Source: Ectothiorhodospiraceae bacterium (GTDB lineage: Bacteria > Pseudomonadota > Gammaproteobacteria > Nitrococcales > Aquisalimonadaceae). From it: 62,843 bases of DNA. The number at the start of each line of letters is the position of its first letter. Positions within the stretch are counted from its first letter, which is position 1. Location of the stretch: positions 1-62,843 of the forward strand of contig SLCE01000084.1 of the NCBI GenBank assembly GCA_007125985.1, read 5' to 3'. Positions 18,638 through 27,207 of the stretch are shown here, in pieces. The notes under the pieces were generated by a model. The model ran no database searches. It saw only the letters and a program-made list of their open reading frames with translations, and had not been told where the DNA came from. The translations under genes and the position numbers were made by a program.

Positions 18638-19413
18638 CAACGATGGCTCCACTTCGGCTGACGTTTTTCCACAAAGGCCTTCATGCCTTCCTTCTGGTCT
18701 TCGGTGGCGAACGCGGAATGGAACACGCGGCGTTCGAACAGCACACCCTCGGACAGGGTGGTCTCATAGGACCGGTTCACGGATTCCTTGGCCATCTTGG
18801 TGGCGACCCGGGACATTCCGGCGATCTGCTCCGCCGTCTTCATCGCCTCATCGATCAATTGGTCAGCTGGCACCACCCGGCTGACCAGTCCGGACCGCTC
18901 CGCCTCATCTGCATCCATCATGCGGCCGGTCAGGCACATTTCCATGGCCTTGGACTTGCCGACGAAACGGGTCAGGCGCTGGGTACCGCCGGCACCCGGG
19001 ATCACGCCGAGCTTGATCTCCGGCTGACCGAACTTGGCGGTGTCGGCCGCCAGGATGAAATCACACATCATGGCCAGTTCACAGCCACCGCCCAGGGCAA
19101 ATCCGGCCACCGCAGCGATCACCGGTTTGCGGCAGCGGGTCACCTCCTCCCAGGACGCGGTGATGAAGTCTTCGTTGTACACATCCGCAAAGCCCTTGCT
19201 CTGCATCTCGCTGATGTCGGCGCCGGCGGCAAAGGCCTTCTCGCTGCCGGTGATCACGATGGCGCCAATGGCATCATCCGCGTCGAAGCCTTTCAGGGCC
19301 TGGCCGAGCTCGGCGGTCAACCCGCTGTTCAGGGCATTGAGCACCTTGGGGCGGTTCAGGGTGATCAGTGCCACCGCGCCCCGCGTTTCGGTCAGGATGT
19401 TCTGGTAAGCCAT
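18637..19413 (-). CDS. Enoyl-CoA hydratase
   Basis: The 258-residue crotonase-family enzyme keeps both catalytic glutamates, Glu112 ([11 protein letters not shown]) and Glu132 ([19 protein letters not shown]), and the oxyanion-hole AFAAGADI. It would hydrate methacrylyl-CoA to 3-hydroxyisobutyryl-CoA in valine degradation, and may also accept short fatty enoyl-CoAs. It lies 15 bases after the acyl-CoA dehydrogenase gene and overlaps the hydrolase gene by one base. The specific substrate is inferred from the operon. Confidence 0.9.
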   Translation of the reverse strand: MAYQNILTETRGAVALITLNRPKVLNALNSGLTAELGQALKGFDADDAIGAIVITGSEKAFAAGADISEMQSKGFADVYNEDFITASWEEVTRCRKPVIAAVAGFALGGGCELAMMCDFILAADTAKFGQPEIKLGVIPGAGGTQRLTRFVGKSKAMEMCLTGRMMDADEAERSGLVSRVVPADQLIDEAMKTAEQIAGMSRVATKMAKESVNRSYETTLSEGVLFERRVFHSAFATEDQKEGMKAFVEKRQPKWSHR

Positions 19414-19428
19414 ATGCTGTGTTCTCCT

Positions 19429-20589
19429 CTAGCGAATCCGCTCTTCCGCACCATCGGCCAGCAGCCGACGGGCGATGATCAGACGCATGATCTCGTTGGT
19501 GCCTTCCAGAATCTGGTGCACCCGTGTATCACGCACGAAACGTTCCAGGGGATATTCCCGAATGTAACCGTAGCCCCCGTGTATCTGCAGCGCTTCATTG
19601 CAGATGCGGAAGCCGAGATCCGTGGCCAGCCGCTTGGCCATGGCGCAGTAGGTGGTGGCCTCGGGATGACCGGCGTCCAGCTTGCTGGCGCCCAGCCGCA
19701 CCATTTGTCGTGCGGCCACGAGTTCCGTTGCCATATCGGCGAGCTTGAACTGGATGGCCTGGAACTGCGCCAGGTGCTGGCCGAACTGCTTGCGCTCGCC
19801 CGCGTATGTCCGCGCCGCCTCAAGCGCTGCCTGGGCTGTGCCCACGGAGCAGGTGGCCACGTTCAGACGCCCCCCATCCAGACCTTTCATGGCAATCTTG
19901 AAACCCTCGCCTTCCTTGCCGAGGCGATTGGCGGCAGGCACCGGCACCTTGTCAAAGGTGATCGCCCGGGTGGGCTGACTGTTCCAGCCCATCTTCTCTT
20001 CCTTCCGGCCGTAACTGATGCCCTCAGCATCCGCCGGCACAGCAAACGCCGTCACACCCGCGGGACCGTTTTCACCGGTGCGGGCCATCACCACCAGCAT
20101 GTCGGTATCGCCGGCACCGGAAATGAACACCTTGCTGCCGCTGAGCAGGTAGTGATCGCCATCCTTCTCCGCCCGCGTACGCAATGACCCGGCGTCGGAC
20201 CCGGCGCCTGGCTCCGTCAGGCAATAGGAGGCCAGCTTCTGGCCGCTGGTCAGCGGCGGCCCCCATTCTTCGCGCAGCACAGACTGCCCGAATGTGGCAA
20301 GCATCCAGGTGGCCATATTGTGGATGGTGATGAAAGCCGTGGTGGAGGTGCACCCCCCGGCCAGCGCCTCGAAGATGATGGTGGCGTCCAGGCGACTGAG
20401 GCCCAGCCCCCCCACATCCTCGGGACTGTAGACGCCACAGAAGCCGAGTTCCCCGGCCATGCGCAAGGTATCCACGGGGAAGATGCACTCGGCATCCCAA
20501 CGCGCGGCGTTGGGGGCCAATTCGCGGTTGGCAAAATCCCGCGCCAGATCCTGAAAGGCGATCTGGTCTTCATTCAGTTCGAAATCCAT
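19429..20589 (-). CDS. Acyl-CoA dehydrogenase, probable isobutyryl-CoA dehydrogenase
   Basis: This FAD enzyme of 386 residues has the three-part acyl-CoA dehydrogenase fold. It shows CLTEPGAGSDAGSL (FAD and substrate binding), a QIHGGYGYIREYP block, and the catalytic Glu362 in HQILEGTNEIMR. The genes downstream carry out the next valine steps, so isobutyryl-CoA is the likely substrate, although 2-methylbutyryl-CoA or short-chain acyl-CoA are possible. The ATG at 20589 begins the conserved MDFELNEDQ; a few upstream codons are open but not conserved. It heads the operon. Confidence 0.9.
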   Translation of the reverse strand: MDFELNEDQIAFQDLARDFANRELAPNAARWDAECIFPVDTLRMAGELGFCGVYSPEDVGGLGLSRLDATIIFEALAGGCTSTTAFITIHNMATWMLATFGQSVLREEWGPPLTSGQKLASYCLTEPGAGSDAGSLRTRAEKDGDHYLLSGSKVFISGAGDTDMLVVMARTGENGPAGVTAFAVPADAEGISYGRKEEKMGWNSQPTRAITFDKVPVPAANRLGKEGEGFKIAMKGLDGGRLNVATCSVGTAQAALEAARTYAGERKQFGQHLAQFQAIQFKLADMATELVAARQMVRLGASKLDAGHPEATTYCAMAKRLATDLGFRICNEALQIHGGYGYIREYPLERFVRDTRVHQILEGTNEIMRLIIARRLLADGAEERIR

Positions 20590-20636
20590 CGTGCGCTCCA
20601 CAATGGCAGTCAGATCGGTGGGGCATCGATCGCGTG

Positions 20637-20681
20637 CCGCGGATCAAACATCCGCGGTGCCGGGGCCGCGTTGGCCCCGGC
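20637..20681. terminator. Two consecutive GC-rich hairpins upstream of the valine operon
   Basis: CCGCGGAT (20637-20644) pairs with ATCCGCGG (20650-20657). GCCGGGGCC (20659-20667) pairs with GGCCCCGGC (20673-20681). They lie just after the stop of the PaaK-like gene on the minus strand, so they probably end the transporter-ligase transcript and insulate the valine operon. No T run is visible. Confidence 0.6.
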
Positions 20682-20690
20682 CTACCACGT

Positions 20691-21938
20691 CTAGTCGAAG
20701 GTGCGCTCGTCGGCAATCACCTTACCGTCGTTGGGCAGATCGCCCGGCGCCACGAGTTCCACCTGACCACGCAACTTGGTGACGGTCTGCAGGCTTTCCC
20801 GTAACTTGTCGGCCAGGCCGGCATCGGCGCCTTCGCACTCGGCCTTCAAGGTCATGCTGTCCTGCTCGTTGTCCCGGGTGACCACCAGCCGGGCGCGGCG
20901 GATTTCCGGGTACCGCTGCATGATCTGATTGATCTGCTCCGGAGCGACGAACATGCCTTTGACTTTCGTGCGCTGGTCCGCGCGCCCCATCCAACCGCGG
21001 ATACGCGGCGCGGTGCGCCCGCAGGGGCTGGCCCCGGGCATGATCGCTGTCATGTCCCCAGTGGCAAAACGAATAACCGGGAATGCGCCGGCGCGCAACA
21101 CGGTGACCACCATCTCACCCACCTCACCTTCGGGCAATGGCTCCCCGCTGCCAGGCCTGACGACCTCCACCAGCACATCCTCGTCGGTAATCAGCCCTTC
21201 CACCGCCTCGGACTCATACGCCACGAGGCCGAGTTCCGCCGTGCCAAAAGATTGCAGCGCGTAAATGCCGCGATCAGCGAGCTCTTTTCTGAGACTGTTA
21301 CTGAAGGGCTCCCCGCCCATCAGGGCATACTTGAAGGAACTGGTGTCACGCCCCAGCTCATCGCCCTTGTCCAGCAGAATCTTGAGGAAGGACGGCGTGC
21401 CCCCGTAGGCCTGGGGACGCAGTTGCTCAATGGCGTCGAGCTGGATCTCGGTGTTGCCGACACCGCCGGGGAAAACAGCGCAACCGATGGCTCGGGCGCC
21501 GCTGTCCATCATCATGCCCGCTGGCGTCAGATGATAGGAAAAGGTGTTATGCACCAACTGCCCCGGGCGGATACCTGCCGCCCACATGGCGCGCCCGAAA
21601 CGCCAGTAATCCGGCTTGTCCTCGCCACCCTCGTAGATCGGGCCGGGCGACTGGAACACGCGGGCCAGACTGCCCATGGATGCCGCTTCCATGCCCCCGA
21701 ACGGTCCGTTGCCGGCCTGCATACCGGGTATGTCAGATTTGCGGGTCAGCGGCACCCGGGCCAGATCCTCCGGCCCCTGAATGGAATCCGGGTCGATGTC
21801 CTGCAGCAGCTTGCCCCAGTACGATGAGTTGGCTTTGGCGTGGGCCAGGGTGACACGCAGTGTCTGCCACTGCTCTGCGGCACGTTCTTCCTGGGAACGT
21901 GTTTCGCGATCGTCCATGTAAGGACTGTGGGTCGCCAT
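20691..21938 (-). CDS. PaaK-like phenylacetate-CoA ligase family protein
   Basis: This 415-residue adenylate-forming enzyme resembles the phenylacetate-CoA ligase family. The recognisable parts are PLTRKSDIPGMQ in the N-domain, AYGGTPSFLKILL, a GGEPFSNSLRKEL segment, and IRFATGDMTAIMPG with a C-terminal RTKVKGMFVAPEQI hinge. It would activate a carboxylic acid with ATP and CoA. It is the last gene of the livG-H-M-binding protein-livF operon, which begins with another acyl-CoA ligase. Aromatic acids, fatty acids or related compounds are candidate substrates; none is proven by the sequence. Confidence 0.8.
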   Translation of the reverse strand: MATHSPYMDDRETRSQEERAAEQWQTLRVTLAHAKANSSYWGKLLQDIDPDSIQGPEDLARVPLTRKSDIPGMQAGNGPFGGMEAASMGSLARVFQSPGPIYEGGEDKPDYWRFGRAMWAAGIRPGQLVHNTFSYHLTPAGMMMDSGARAIGCAVFPGGVGNTEIQLDAIEQLRPQAYGGTPSFLKILLDKGDELGRDTSSFKYALMGGEPFSNSLRKELADRGIYALQSFGTAELGLVAYESEAVEGLITDEDVLVEVVRPGSGEPLPEGEVGEMVVTVLRAGAFPVIRFATGDMTAIMPGASPCGRTAPRIRGWMGRADQRTKVKGMFVAPEQINQIMQRYPEIRRARLVVTRDNEQDSMTLKAECEGADAGLADKLRESLQTVTKLRGQVELVAPGDLPNDGKVIADERTFD

Positions 21939-22019
21939 GCTTGTCCTCCGTCACGCCCCCGGCGACTGCTCAGCCGGCGGAAGGCGCGTTCTCTTGATAC
22001 AGGCTGGGATACGGGTTGA

Positions 22020-22856
22020 TCAGGACAGCCAGCGCTTGCGGCGCTTGTAGTGCTTGACGTTGCGGAAGCTCTTCTTCCCTTCCCCAGAGCTTACCCCCAG
22101 GTAGAACTCCTTGACGTCCGGGTTCTCCCGCAACTGCGCCGCATCGCCGTACATCACGATACGTCCGTTCTCCAGGATGTACCCGTAGTCCGCATTCCGC
22201 AGCGCCACATTGGTATTCTGCTCGGCCACCAGGAAGGTGACACCCTCCTCCCGGCGCAGGGTGGTGACAATGTTGAAAATCTCTTCCACCAACTGCGGCG
22301 CCAAGCCCATGGAGGGCTCGTCCAGCAGGATCATCCGCGGCCGCGCCATCATCGCGCGCCCCATGGCCAGCATCTGCTGCTCACCACCCGAAGTGTAGCC
22401 CGCCACGGATTTCCGACGTTCGCGCAGGCGAGGGAAGTAGTCGTAGACCATTTCCATGTCCTTCTGGATGGCCGCGGCACCGTCCTTGCGTCCGTAGGAA
22501 CCCACCTGCAGGTTCTCATCGACGGTGAGATGCTCGAACACACGACGCCCTTCCATGACATGCAGGACGCCACGTTGGACGCGGTCGGCCGCGGTCAGGT
22601 GCGTGACATTCTCACCGTTGTAATGGATGTTGCCGCGGGTGATCTCGCCGCGCTCGCCGGTCAGCAAACCGGAGATCGCCTTCAGCGTGGTGCTCTTGCC
22701 CGCGCCGTTGCCGCCCAGCAGCGCCACAATACTGCCGGGAGCCACCTCCAGGGAGACCCCCTTGAGCACCAGCACGACGTGGTTGTAGACCACCTCAATG
22801 TTGTTCAGCGACAGCAGCGCCTCTTCCGCCTGCTGCGCGCTTGCCTGTTCCGCCAT
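22020..22856 (-). CDS. livF: Branched-chain-type ABC transporter ATPase LivF
   Basis: This cytoplasmic ATPase of 278 residues belongs to the hydrophobic amino acid (HAAT) ABC importer class. It has Walker A GGNGAGKST (48-56), a signature YTSGGEQQMLAMGRA, Walker B MILLDEPSMGL and a switch His region replaced by the LivF-type AEQNTNVAL. A basic C-terminal tail (KHYKRRKRW) extends beyond the usual LivF length. The ATG at 22856 starts a normal LivF; the frame is open upstream through a hairpin. It sits between the substrate-binding protein and PaaK-like genes. Confidence 0.9.
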   Translation of the reverse strand: MAEQASAQQAEEALLSLNNIEVVYNHVVLVLKGVSLEVAPGSIVALLGGNGAGKSTTLKAISGLLTGERGEITRGNIHYNGENVTHLTAADRVQRGVLHVMEGRRVFEHLTVDENLQVGSYGRKDGAAAIQKDMEMVYDYFPRLRERRKSVAGYTSGGEQQMLAMGRAMMARPRMILLDEPSMGLAPQLVEEIFNIVTTLRREEGVTFLVAEQNTNVALRNADYGYILENGRIVMYGDAAQLRENPDVKEFYLGVSSGEGKKSFRNVKHYKRRKRWLS

Positions 22857-22902
22857 GAAACTGTTCCTCCGGTTACCGGGGATCATCAACAATCCGGGGA
22901 AA

Positions 22903-22930
22903 CCGCCCGGGTATCGGAACACCCGGGCGG
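22903..22930 (-). other. Intergenic stem-loop between binding-protein gene and livF
   Basis: A perfect 10-bp stem, with arms at 22903-22912 and 22921-22930, closes an 8-base loop, 23 bases after the binding-protein stop. Such hairpins often protect the 3' end of binding-protein mRNA and reduce read-through to downstream genes, giving more binding protein than ATPase. A short TTT follows on the minus strand, so it may be a partial terminator. Confidence 0.65.
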
Positions 22931-22952
22931 CCGGTTACGATCAGCTCAACCC

Positions 22953-24278
22953 TTAGTCGCAGGACCGCGGGGTGATGCCCTCTTCCTGGGCATAGCGCAT
23001 GGCCGAGTCACGGTACATGCCTTCGACCAGTTCCCGGTTGGTATCGAGCCAATCGGTGAGCTGGTTCCAGTTCTCGCCATCCCACTGTTGAACCATGACG
23101 CGACCATCGCCCTCATGGTTCTCGCAGGTGATGTCCACCGTCGGCATCAGACCGTCCATACCCAGTTCGGCGACGCGGTCTTCATCGATCTTCAGCTGCT
23201 GCCAGGCCCACAGGGTCTCCTCACGGGTCACCGGGCGACCTTCGCCGAATTCGGCCTGTGCCTGACGCCAGGCCTCGATGATGTAGCCAGCGTTGATGAG
23301 GCCGCGGTTGTAGGCGATGGTGCCCATCAGGTCACCGTCACCGGCAGCCAGGCCCGCATCATAAACGTACTGCTGCAACTCGTCGTAGATCGGGTAATCG
23401 GCACCCGGGCCATGGAAGGTCACAGCCTTGTAGCCTTCCGCAGCACTACCCGCCGGCAGCACGGCATCATCCTGGGCCGCGTAGATGCCGCCGATAATGC
23501 GGTCACGCGGGATACCCATGGATGCCGCGGTGCGGATGGCGGTGGGGTTCATGACGCCCCATCCGTACAGGGAGACCCAGTCCGGCTGGATGCGGCGGAT
23601 CTGCTGCCACACGGAACGCTGTTCCACACCGGGGGGGGAGATGGCCATCTCATGCAGGGTGAAGCCGTACTCCTCGGCGTAATGGCGCAGCACGCCCAGC
23701 GGCTCACGCCCGTAGGCGGAATCATGGAAAGCGTGGACGATGTCCTTGCCCCGCATGTTCTCCCAACCGCCTTCCTGCTCGGCGATGTAGTCCAGCGTTG
23801 CAGTCATGCTGGACCAGTAGGTGGTCGGCACCATGAAGACGTTGTCCAGCACCCGGCCGTAAGCCGCATCCGCGCGCCCGTAACCCATGGTGCTGAGCAC
23901 GATCCCATCCCGGCGGGAACGCGGGATCACAGCGTAGGTGATACCCGTGGATAGAGGCGCAACCACTGTGGCGCCATTACCGCGGTCCTTCAGGCGCTCA
24001 TAGCATTCCACGCCACGGTCATTGGCGTAGGCGGTCTCACACTCCTCGAGCCGAATGCGCACTCCATTGATGCCACCGTCACGCTCATTGATGAGGGTGA
24101 CGTAGTCAGCGAAGCCATCGGCAAAGCCGATACCACTGGGGGCAAACGGGCCGGTCCGGTAGACGAGACTCGGCAGATACTGCTCGCTGGCCTGGGCGTG
24201 CGCAGCAAAGAAGCTGCCCACACCGATAACGGCCCCGAGACCGATCATCGCTGCTTTCTTCAGAATAGGTGTTGCCAT
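22953..24278 (-). CDS. ABC transporter substrate-binding protein (HAAT/Leu-Ile-Val type)
   Basis: The 441-residue protein has a Sec signal peptide (about 1-28, cleavage near AHA-QA) and a periplasmic type I binding fold of the Peripla_BP_6 class. Recognisable parts include GFADGFADYVTLINERDGGINGV, a cysteine pair in the LEECETAYANDRGVEC region, and [23 protein letters not shown] lies before the chosen ATG. It belongs with livG, livH, livM and livF. The neighbours are acyl-CoA ligases instead of amino acid genes, so the ligand may be an aromatic or fatty carboxylate (inference). Confidence 0.88.
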   Translation of the reverse strand: MATPILKKAAMIGLGAVIGVGSFFAAHAQASEQYLPSLVYRTGPFAPSGIGFADGFADYVTLINERDGGINGVRIRLEECETAYANDRGVECYERLKDRGNGATVVAPLSTGITYAVIPRSRRDGIVLSTMGYGRADAAYGRVLDNVFMVPTTYWSSMTATLDYIAEQEGGWENMRGKDIVHAFHDSAYGREPLGVLRHYAEEYGFTLHEMAISPPGVEQRSVWQQIRRIQPDWVSLYGWGVMNPTAIRTAASMGIPRDRIIGGIYAAQDDAVLPAGSAAEGYKAVTFHGPGADYPIYDELQQYVYDAGLAAGDGDLMGTIAYNRGLINAGYIIEAWRQAQAEFGEGRPVTREETLWAWQQLKIDEDRVAELGMDGLMPTVDITCENHEGDGRVMVQQWDGENWNQLTDWLDTNRELVEGMYRDSAMRYAQEEGITPRSCD

Positions 24279-24362
24279 GCTTCTCTCCTCCATAGGGGCA
24301 TTCCCCTGTCTTCTTGCGTCGGTCACTTCCGGCAACAGCGCCATGTGACCTGTCTTCCAGAC

Positions 24363-24420
24363 TACCGCGAAAGCGGTATACCGAAACAGCCTGTTTTGCC
24401 GCGCGCCGGACGCGCGCGGC
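24363..24420 (-). other. Two stem-loops between livM and the binding-protein gene
   Basis: TACCGC (24363-24368) and GCGGTA (24373-24378) enclose a four-base GAAA loop. GCCGCGCG (24398-24405) pairs with CGCGCGGC (24413-24420) just after the livM stop. The 148-base gap is the longest in the operon and may hold a terminator or a second promoter for the binding-protein gene. Confidence 0.5.
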
Positions 24421-24426
24421 GATCAC

Positions 24427-25485
24427 TCAGTACGGGAATGGCCATAAGCGCAGCTTCTGCTTGACGATGCTCCACAACCGGGCAATGCCGTGGGGTTCCA
24501 CGATCAAGAAGAAGATGATCAGAACACCGAAGATGAAAATCTCGACGTAGCTGATCATCGCCGTCCCCAGCGGCAAGCCGATCGCGCTGGGGACCACGTT
24601 CAGGAAGATCGGCACCAGCACGACAAACGCCGCCCCGATGATGCTCCCGAGAATGGAACCCAGACCTCCGATGATGATCATGAACAGCACATCAAAGGAC
24701 ACGTAGATATTGAACGCCTCGGCTTCCAACTGCCCCAGGTACAGAAAGCCCCAAAGCACACCGGCAATGCCGATAAAGAACGAGCTCACGGCGAAGGCTT
24801 TCAGTTTGGTGGCCATCGGGCGGATGCCGATGATCTCGGCGGCCACGTCCATGTCACGTATCGCCATCCATTTCCGACCGGTGCTACTTCGCACAATGTT
24901 TTTCGCGATCAGCGCCATGATGACCAGGATGATCAGTGCCAGGTAGTAGCGATCCGTCACCGAATCAACCGTCCAGCCGAACATATCCACCGTCGGCGCG
25001 GAGATCACACCCGTGGGACTGTAGTTGTTGAACCAGGGACGCTGCAGCAACCAGATCAGGAAAAACTGCGCTGCCAGCGTGGTGACCGCCAGATAGAACC
25101 CCTTGATGCGCAGAGCCGGCAAGCCGAAGAGCACCCCCGTCCCCGCGGTGATCAGGCCCGCCAACAGGAAGATCACGGGCATGGGCAATTCGGTACGTGT
25201 CGCCAGGTTCCAGGCGGCGAAGGCACCGACGGCCATGAAACCACCGGTCCCCAGGGAGATTTGCCCGCAGTACCCCACAAGCAGGTTCAGGCCGATGGCC
25301 GCCAAGGCATAGATGAGGAACGGCAGCAGCAGCGCGTTCATCACATAGTTGGACGCCACCATCGGGATGACCAGGAAGGCCACCAGGAGCACACCGACCA
25401 TAAAGATCTGATCGGTGCGCAACGGCAGAATGGCCTGGTCGGCTTCGTACGTCTTTTTGAACTGTCCGGATTCTCTATAGATCAT
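24427..25485 (-). CDS. livM: Branched-chain-type ABC transporter permease LivM
   Basis: The 352-residue inner membrane permease shows about eight to ten hydrophobic helices and the LivM hallmark GLNLLVGYCGQISLGTGGFMAVGAF. A cytoplasmic EAA-like coupling region, RKWMAIRDMDVAAEIIGI, contacts the ATPases. The ATG at 25485 lies 4 bases after livH, and the open frame further upstream overlaps livH without any conserved sequence. It forms the translocation pore together with LivH. Confidence 0.92.
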   Translation of the reverse strand: MIYRESGQFKKTYEADQAILPLRTDQIFMVGVLLVAFLVIPMVASNYVMNALLLPFLIYALAAIGLNLLVGYCGQISLGTGGFMAVGAFAAWNLATRTELPMPVIFLLAGLITAGTGVLFGLPALRIKGFYLAVTTLAAQFFLIWLLQRPWFNNYSPTGVISAPTVDMFGWTVDSVTDRYYLALIILVIMALIAKNIVRSSTGRKWMAIRDMDVAAEIIGIRPMATKLKAFAVSSFFIGIAGVLWGFLYLGQLEAEAFNIYVSFDVLFMIIIGGLGSILGSIIGAAFVVLVPIFLNVVPSAIGLPLGTAMISYVEIFIFGVLIIFFLIVEPHGIARLWSIVKQKLRLWPFPY

Positions 25486-25489
25486 GCCG

Positions 25490-26374
25490 TCAGATCCTTT
25501 CGATGATTTTTTCGCCAAACAGGCCTTCCGGCCGCCAGACCATGAATGCCATGGCAATGATGTAGGCGAACCAGTTGTCGATACCACCACCAATGATCGG
25601 GCCCAGGTACACCTCGGCCAACGCCTCACCAGCGCCGATGATCAGGCCGGCGATAATGGCCCCGTGAATGGACGTCAGGCCGCCGAGCAACAATACCGGC
25701 AAGGCCTTGAAGGCCACGTCCACCATAACGGGCTGCACACCCAAGGAGCCGCCCCAGACAATACCGGCGACCACCGCAACGACCCCGGCAACGGACCAGA
25801 CAACGACCCAGACCGTGCTGAGCTTGATGCCGACCGATTGCGCGGCCTGGTGGTCATCCGCCACGGCGCGCAGCACGCGCCCCATGCGGGTCTTCTGGGC
25901 GAAGATCATAAGCAGGACCACCAACACGGCAACCATGAGGGCCGTGACGATGTCGTATTGCTGGAACAACATGTCACCAATGAACAACATGTCATCTGGC
26001 AGCCCGACATCCAGCGTCCGCGAGCGGCTGCCCCAGATGATTTCGGCAAAGCCGATAATGGCGAAGAAGATGCCGATGGTCGCCATGAACATGATAATCG
26101 GCTCCTGGTTCACCAGGTGCCGGAGCACGAAGCGCTCGATCACCCAGGCCAGACCGATCATCAACAGAATGGTGATGGGAATCGCCAGCCAATAGGGCAC
26201 GCCCCAGTCACCGTACATACCGGCCATGAACATGGCAGCAAACAACACCATGGCGGCCTGGGCAAAGTTGAACACGCCTGAGGCCTTGAAGATCAGCACG
26301 AACCCGAGAGCGACCAGGGCGTACATGATCCCGGACATCAGGCCGCCGATCAGAACTTCGAAGAAGAACATCAT
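25490..26374 (-). CDS. livH: Branched-chain-type ABC transporter permease LivH
   Basis: This 294-residue inner membrane permease begins directly with a hydrophobic helix (FEVLIGGLMSGIMYALVALGF) and has the LivH hallmark GVFNFAQAAMVLFAAM. The ATPase-coupling loop TRMGRVLRAVADDHQAAQSVGI follows. It is tightly packed between livG (2-base gap) and livM (4-base gap). Its length and motif order match the HAAT family. Substrate range cannot be read from the permease. Confidence 0.92.
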   Translation of the reverse strand: MMFFFEVLIGGLMSGIMYALVALGFVLIFKASGVFNFAQAAMVLFAAMFMAGMYGDWGVPYWLAIPITILLMIGLAWVIERFVLRHLVNQEPIIMFMATIGIFFAIIGFAEIIWGSRSRTLDVGLPDDMLFIGDMLFQQYDIVTALMVAVLVVLLMIFAQKTRMGRVLRAVADDHQAAQSVGIKLSTVWVVVWSVAGVVAVVAGIVWGGSLGVQPVMVDVAFKALPVLLLGGLTSIHGAIIAGLIIGAGEALAEVYLGPIIGGGIDNWFAYIIAMAFMVWRPEGLFGEKIIERI

Positions 26375-26376
26375 GG

Positions 26377-27207
26377 TCAGGCTTCCCCCTCTTCCTGCAC
26401 GCCCAGGTAGGCCTCGATCACCTTGGGATCGTTGCTCACCTCCTCCGGGGTGCCTTGGCCAATCATTTCACCGTGGTCCAGCACCACGATGCTGTCGGAC
26501 AAGTCCATGACCACGCCCATATCGTGCTCAATCAGGCAGATGGTCATCCCGAACTCGTCGTTCACATCCAGGATGAACCGGGCCATGTCCTGTTTTTCTT
26601 CCAGGTTCATACCGGCCATGGGCTCGTCGAGCAGGAGCAGTTCCGGCTCGGCGGCCAGGGCACGCCCGAGCTCCACACGTTTCTGCAAGCCATACGGCAG
26701 CGTCCCCACCGCCGTCTTGCGTACGTGCTGTAGATTGAGGAAATCGATAATTTCCTCGCAGAACTTGCGGTGCTCCATCTCCTCGCGCTTGGCGCGACCA
26801 AACCAGAAGGCGTTCTCCAGCAGCGTCGCCTTCGTCTTGAGGTGACGGCCGGTCATGATGTTGTCCAGCGTGGACATGCCCTTGAACAGCGCGATGTTCT
26901 GGAAGGTACGCGCCACACCCTGGCTGGCGGTCACGTAGGGCCGCATTGCCTTGCGCGGCTGGCCCTTGTAGGTAATGGTCCCGGAGGTCGGGTGATAAAA
27001 GCCGTTGATGCAGTTCAGCATCGACGACTTGCCCGCCCCGTTGGGGCCGATGATCGAGAAAATTTCACCACGGCGGACCTCGAAGCTCACGCCACGCAGG
27101 GCGCGGACGCCCCCGAAGCGCAGTTCCACGTCTTCCACCTTCAGGAGCACCTCGGATGATCGGGCCCGGGACGTCACGTCTGCTGCATTTGCTGCCATGA
27201 TCGTCAT
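26377..27207 (-). CDS. livG: Branched-chain-type ABC transporter ATPase LivG
   Basis: The 276-residue ATPase has Walker A GPNGAGKSS (about 54-62), Walker B LLLLDEPMAGMN and the switch histidine in LIEHDMGVVMDL. The signature reads LPYGLQKRVELGRAL, where most LivG proteins have an LSYGQQR-like form. The ATG overlaps the upstream ligase stop (ATGA), so translation is coupled. An ATG three codons later is an alternative. It pairs with LivF at the LivHM permease. Confidence 0.92.
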   Translation of the reverse strand: MTIMAANAADVTSRARSSEVLLKVEDVELRFGGVRALRGVSFEVRRGEIFSIIGPNGAGKSSMLNCINGFYHPTSGTITYKGQPRKAMRPYVTASQGVARTFQNIALFKGMSTLDNIMTGRHLKTKATLLENAFWFGRAKREEMEHRKFCEEIIDFLNLQHVRKTAVGTLPYGLQKRVELGRALAAEPELLLLDEPMAGMNLEEKQDMARFILDVNDEFGMTICLIEHDMGVVMDLSDSIVVLDHGEMIGQGTPEEVSNDPKVIEAYLGVQEEGEA

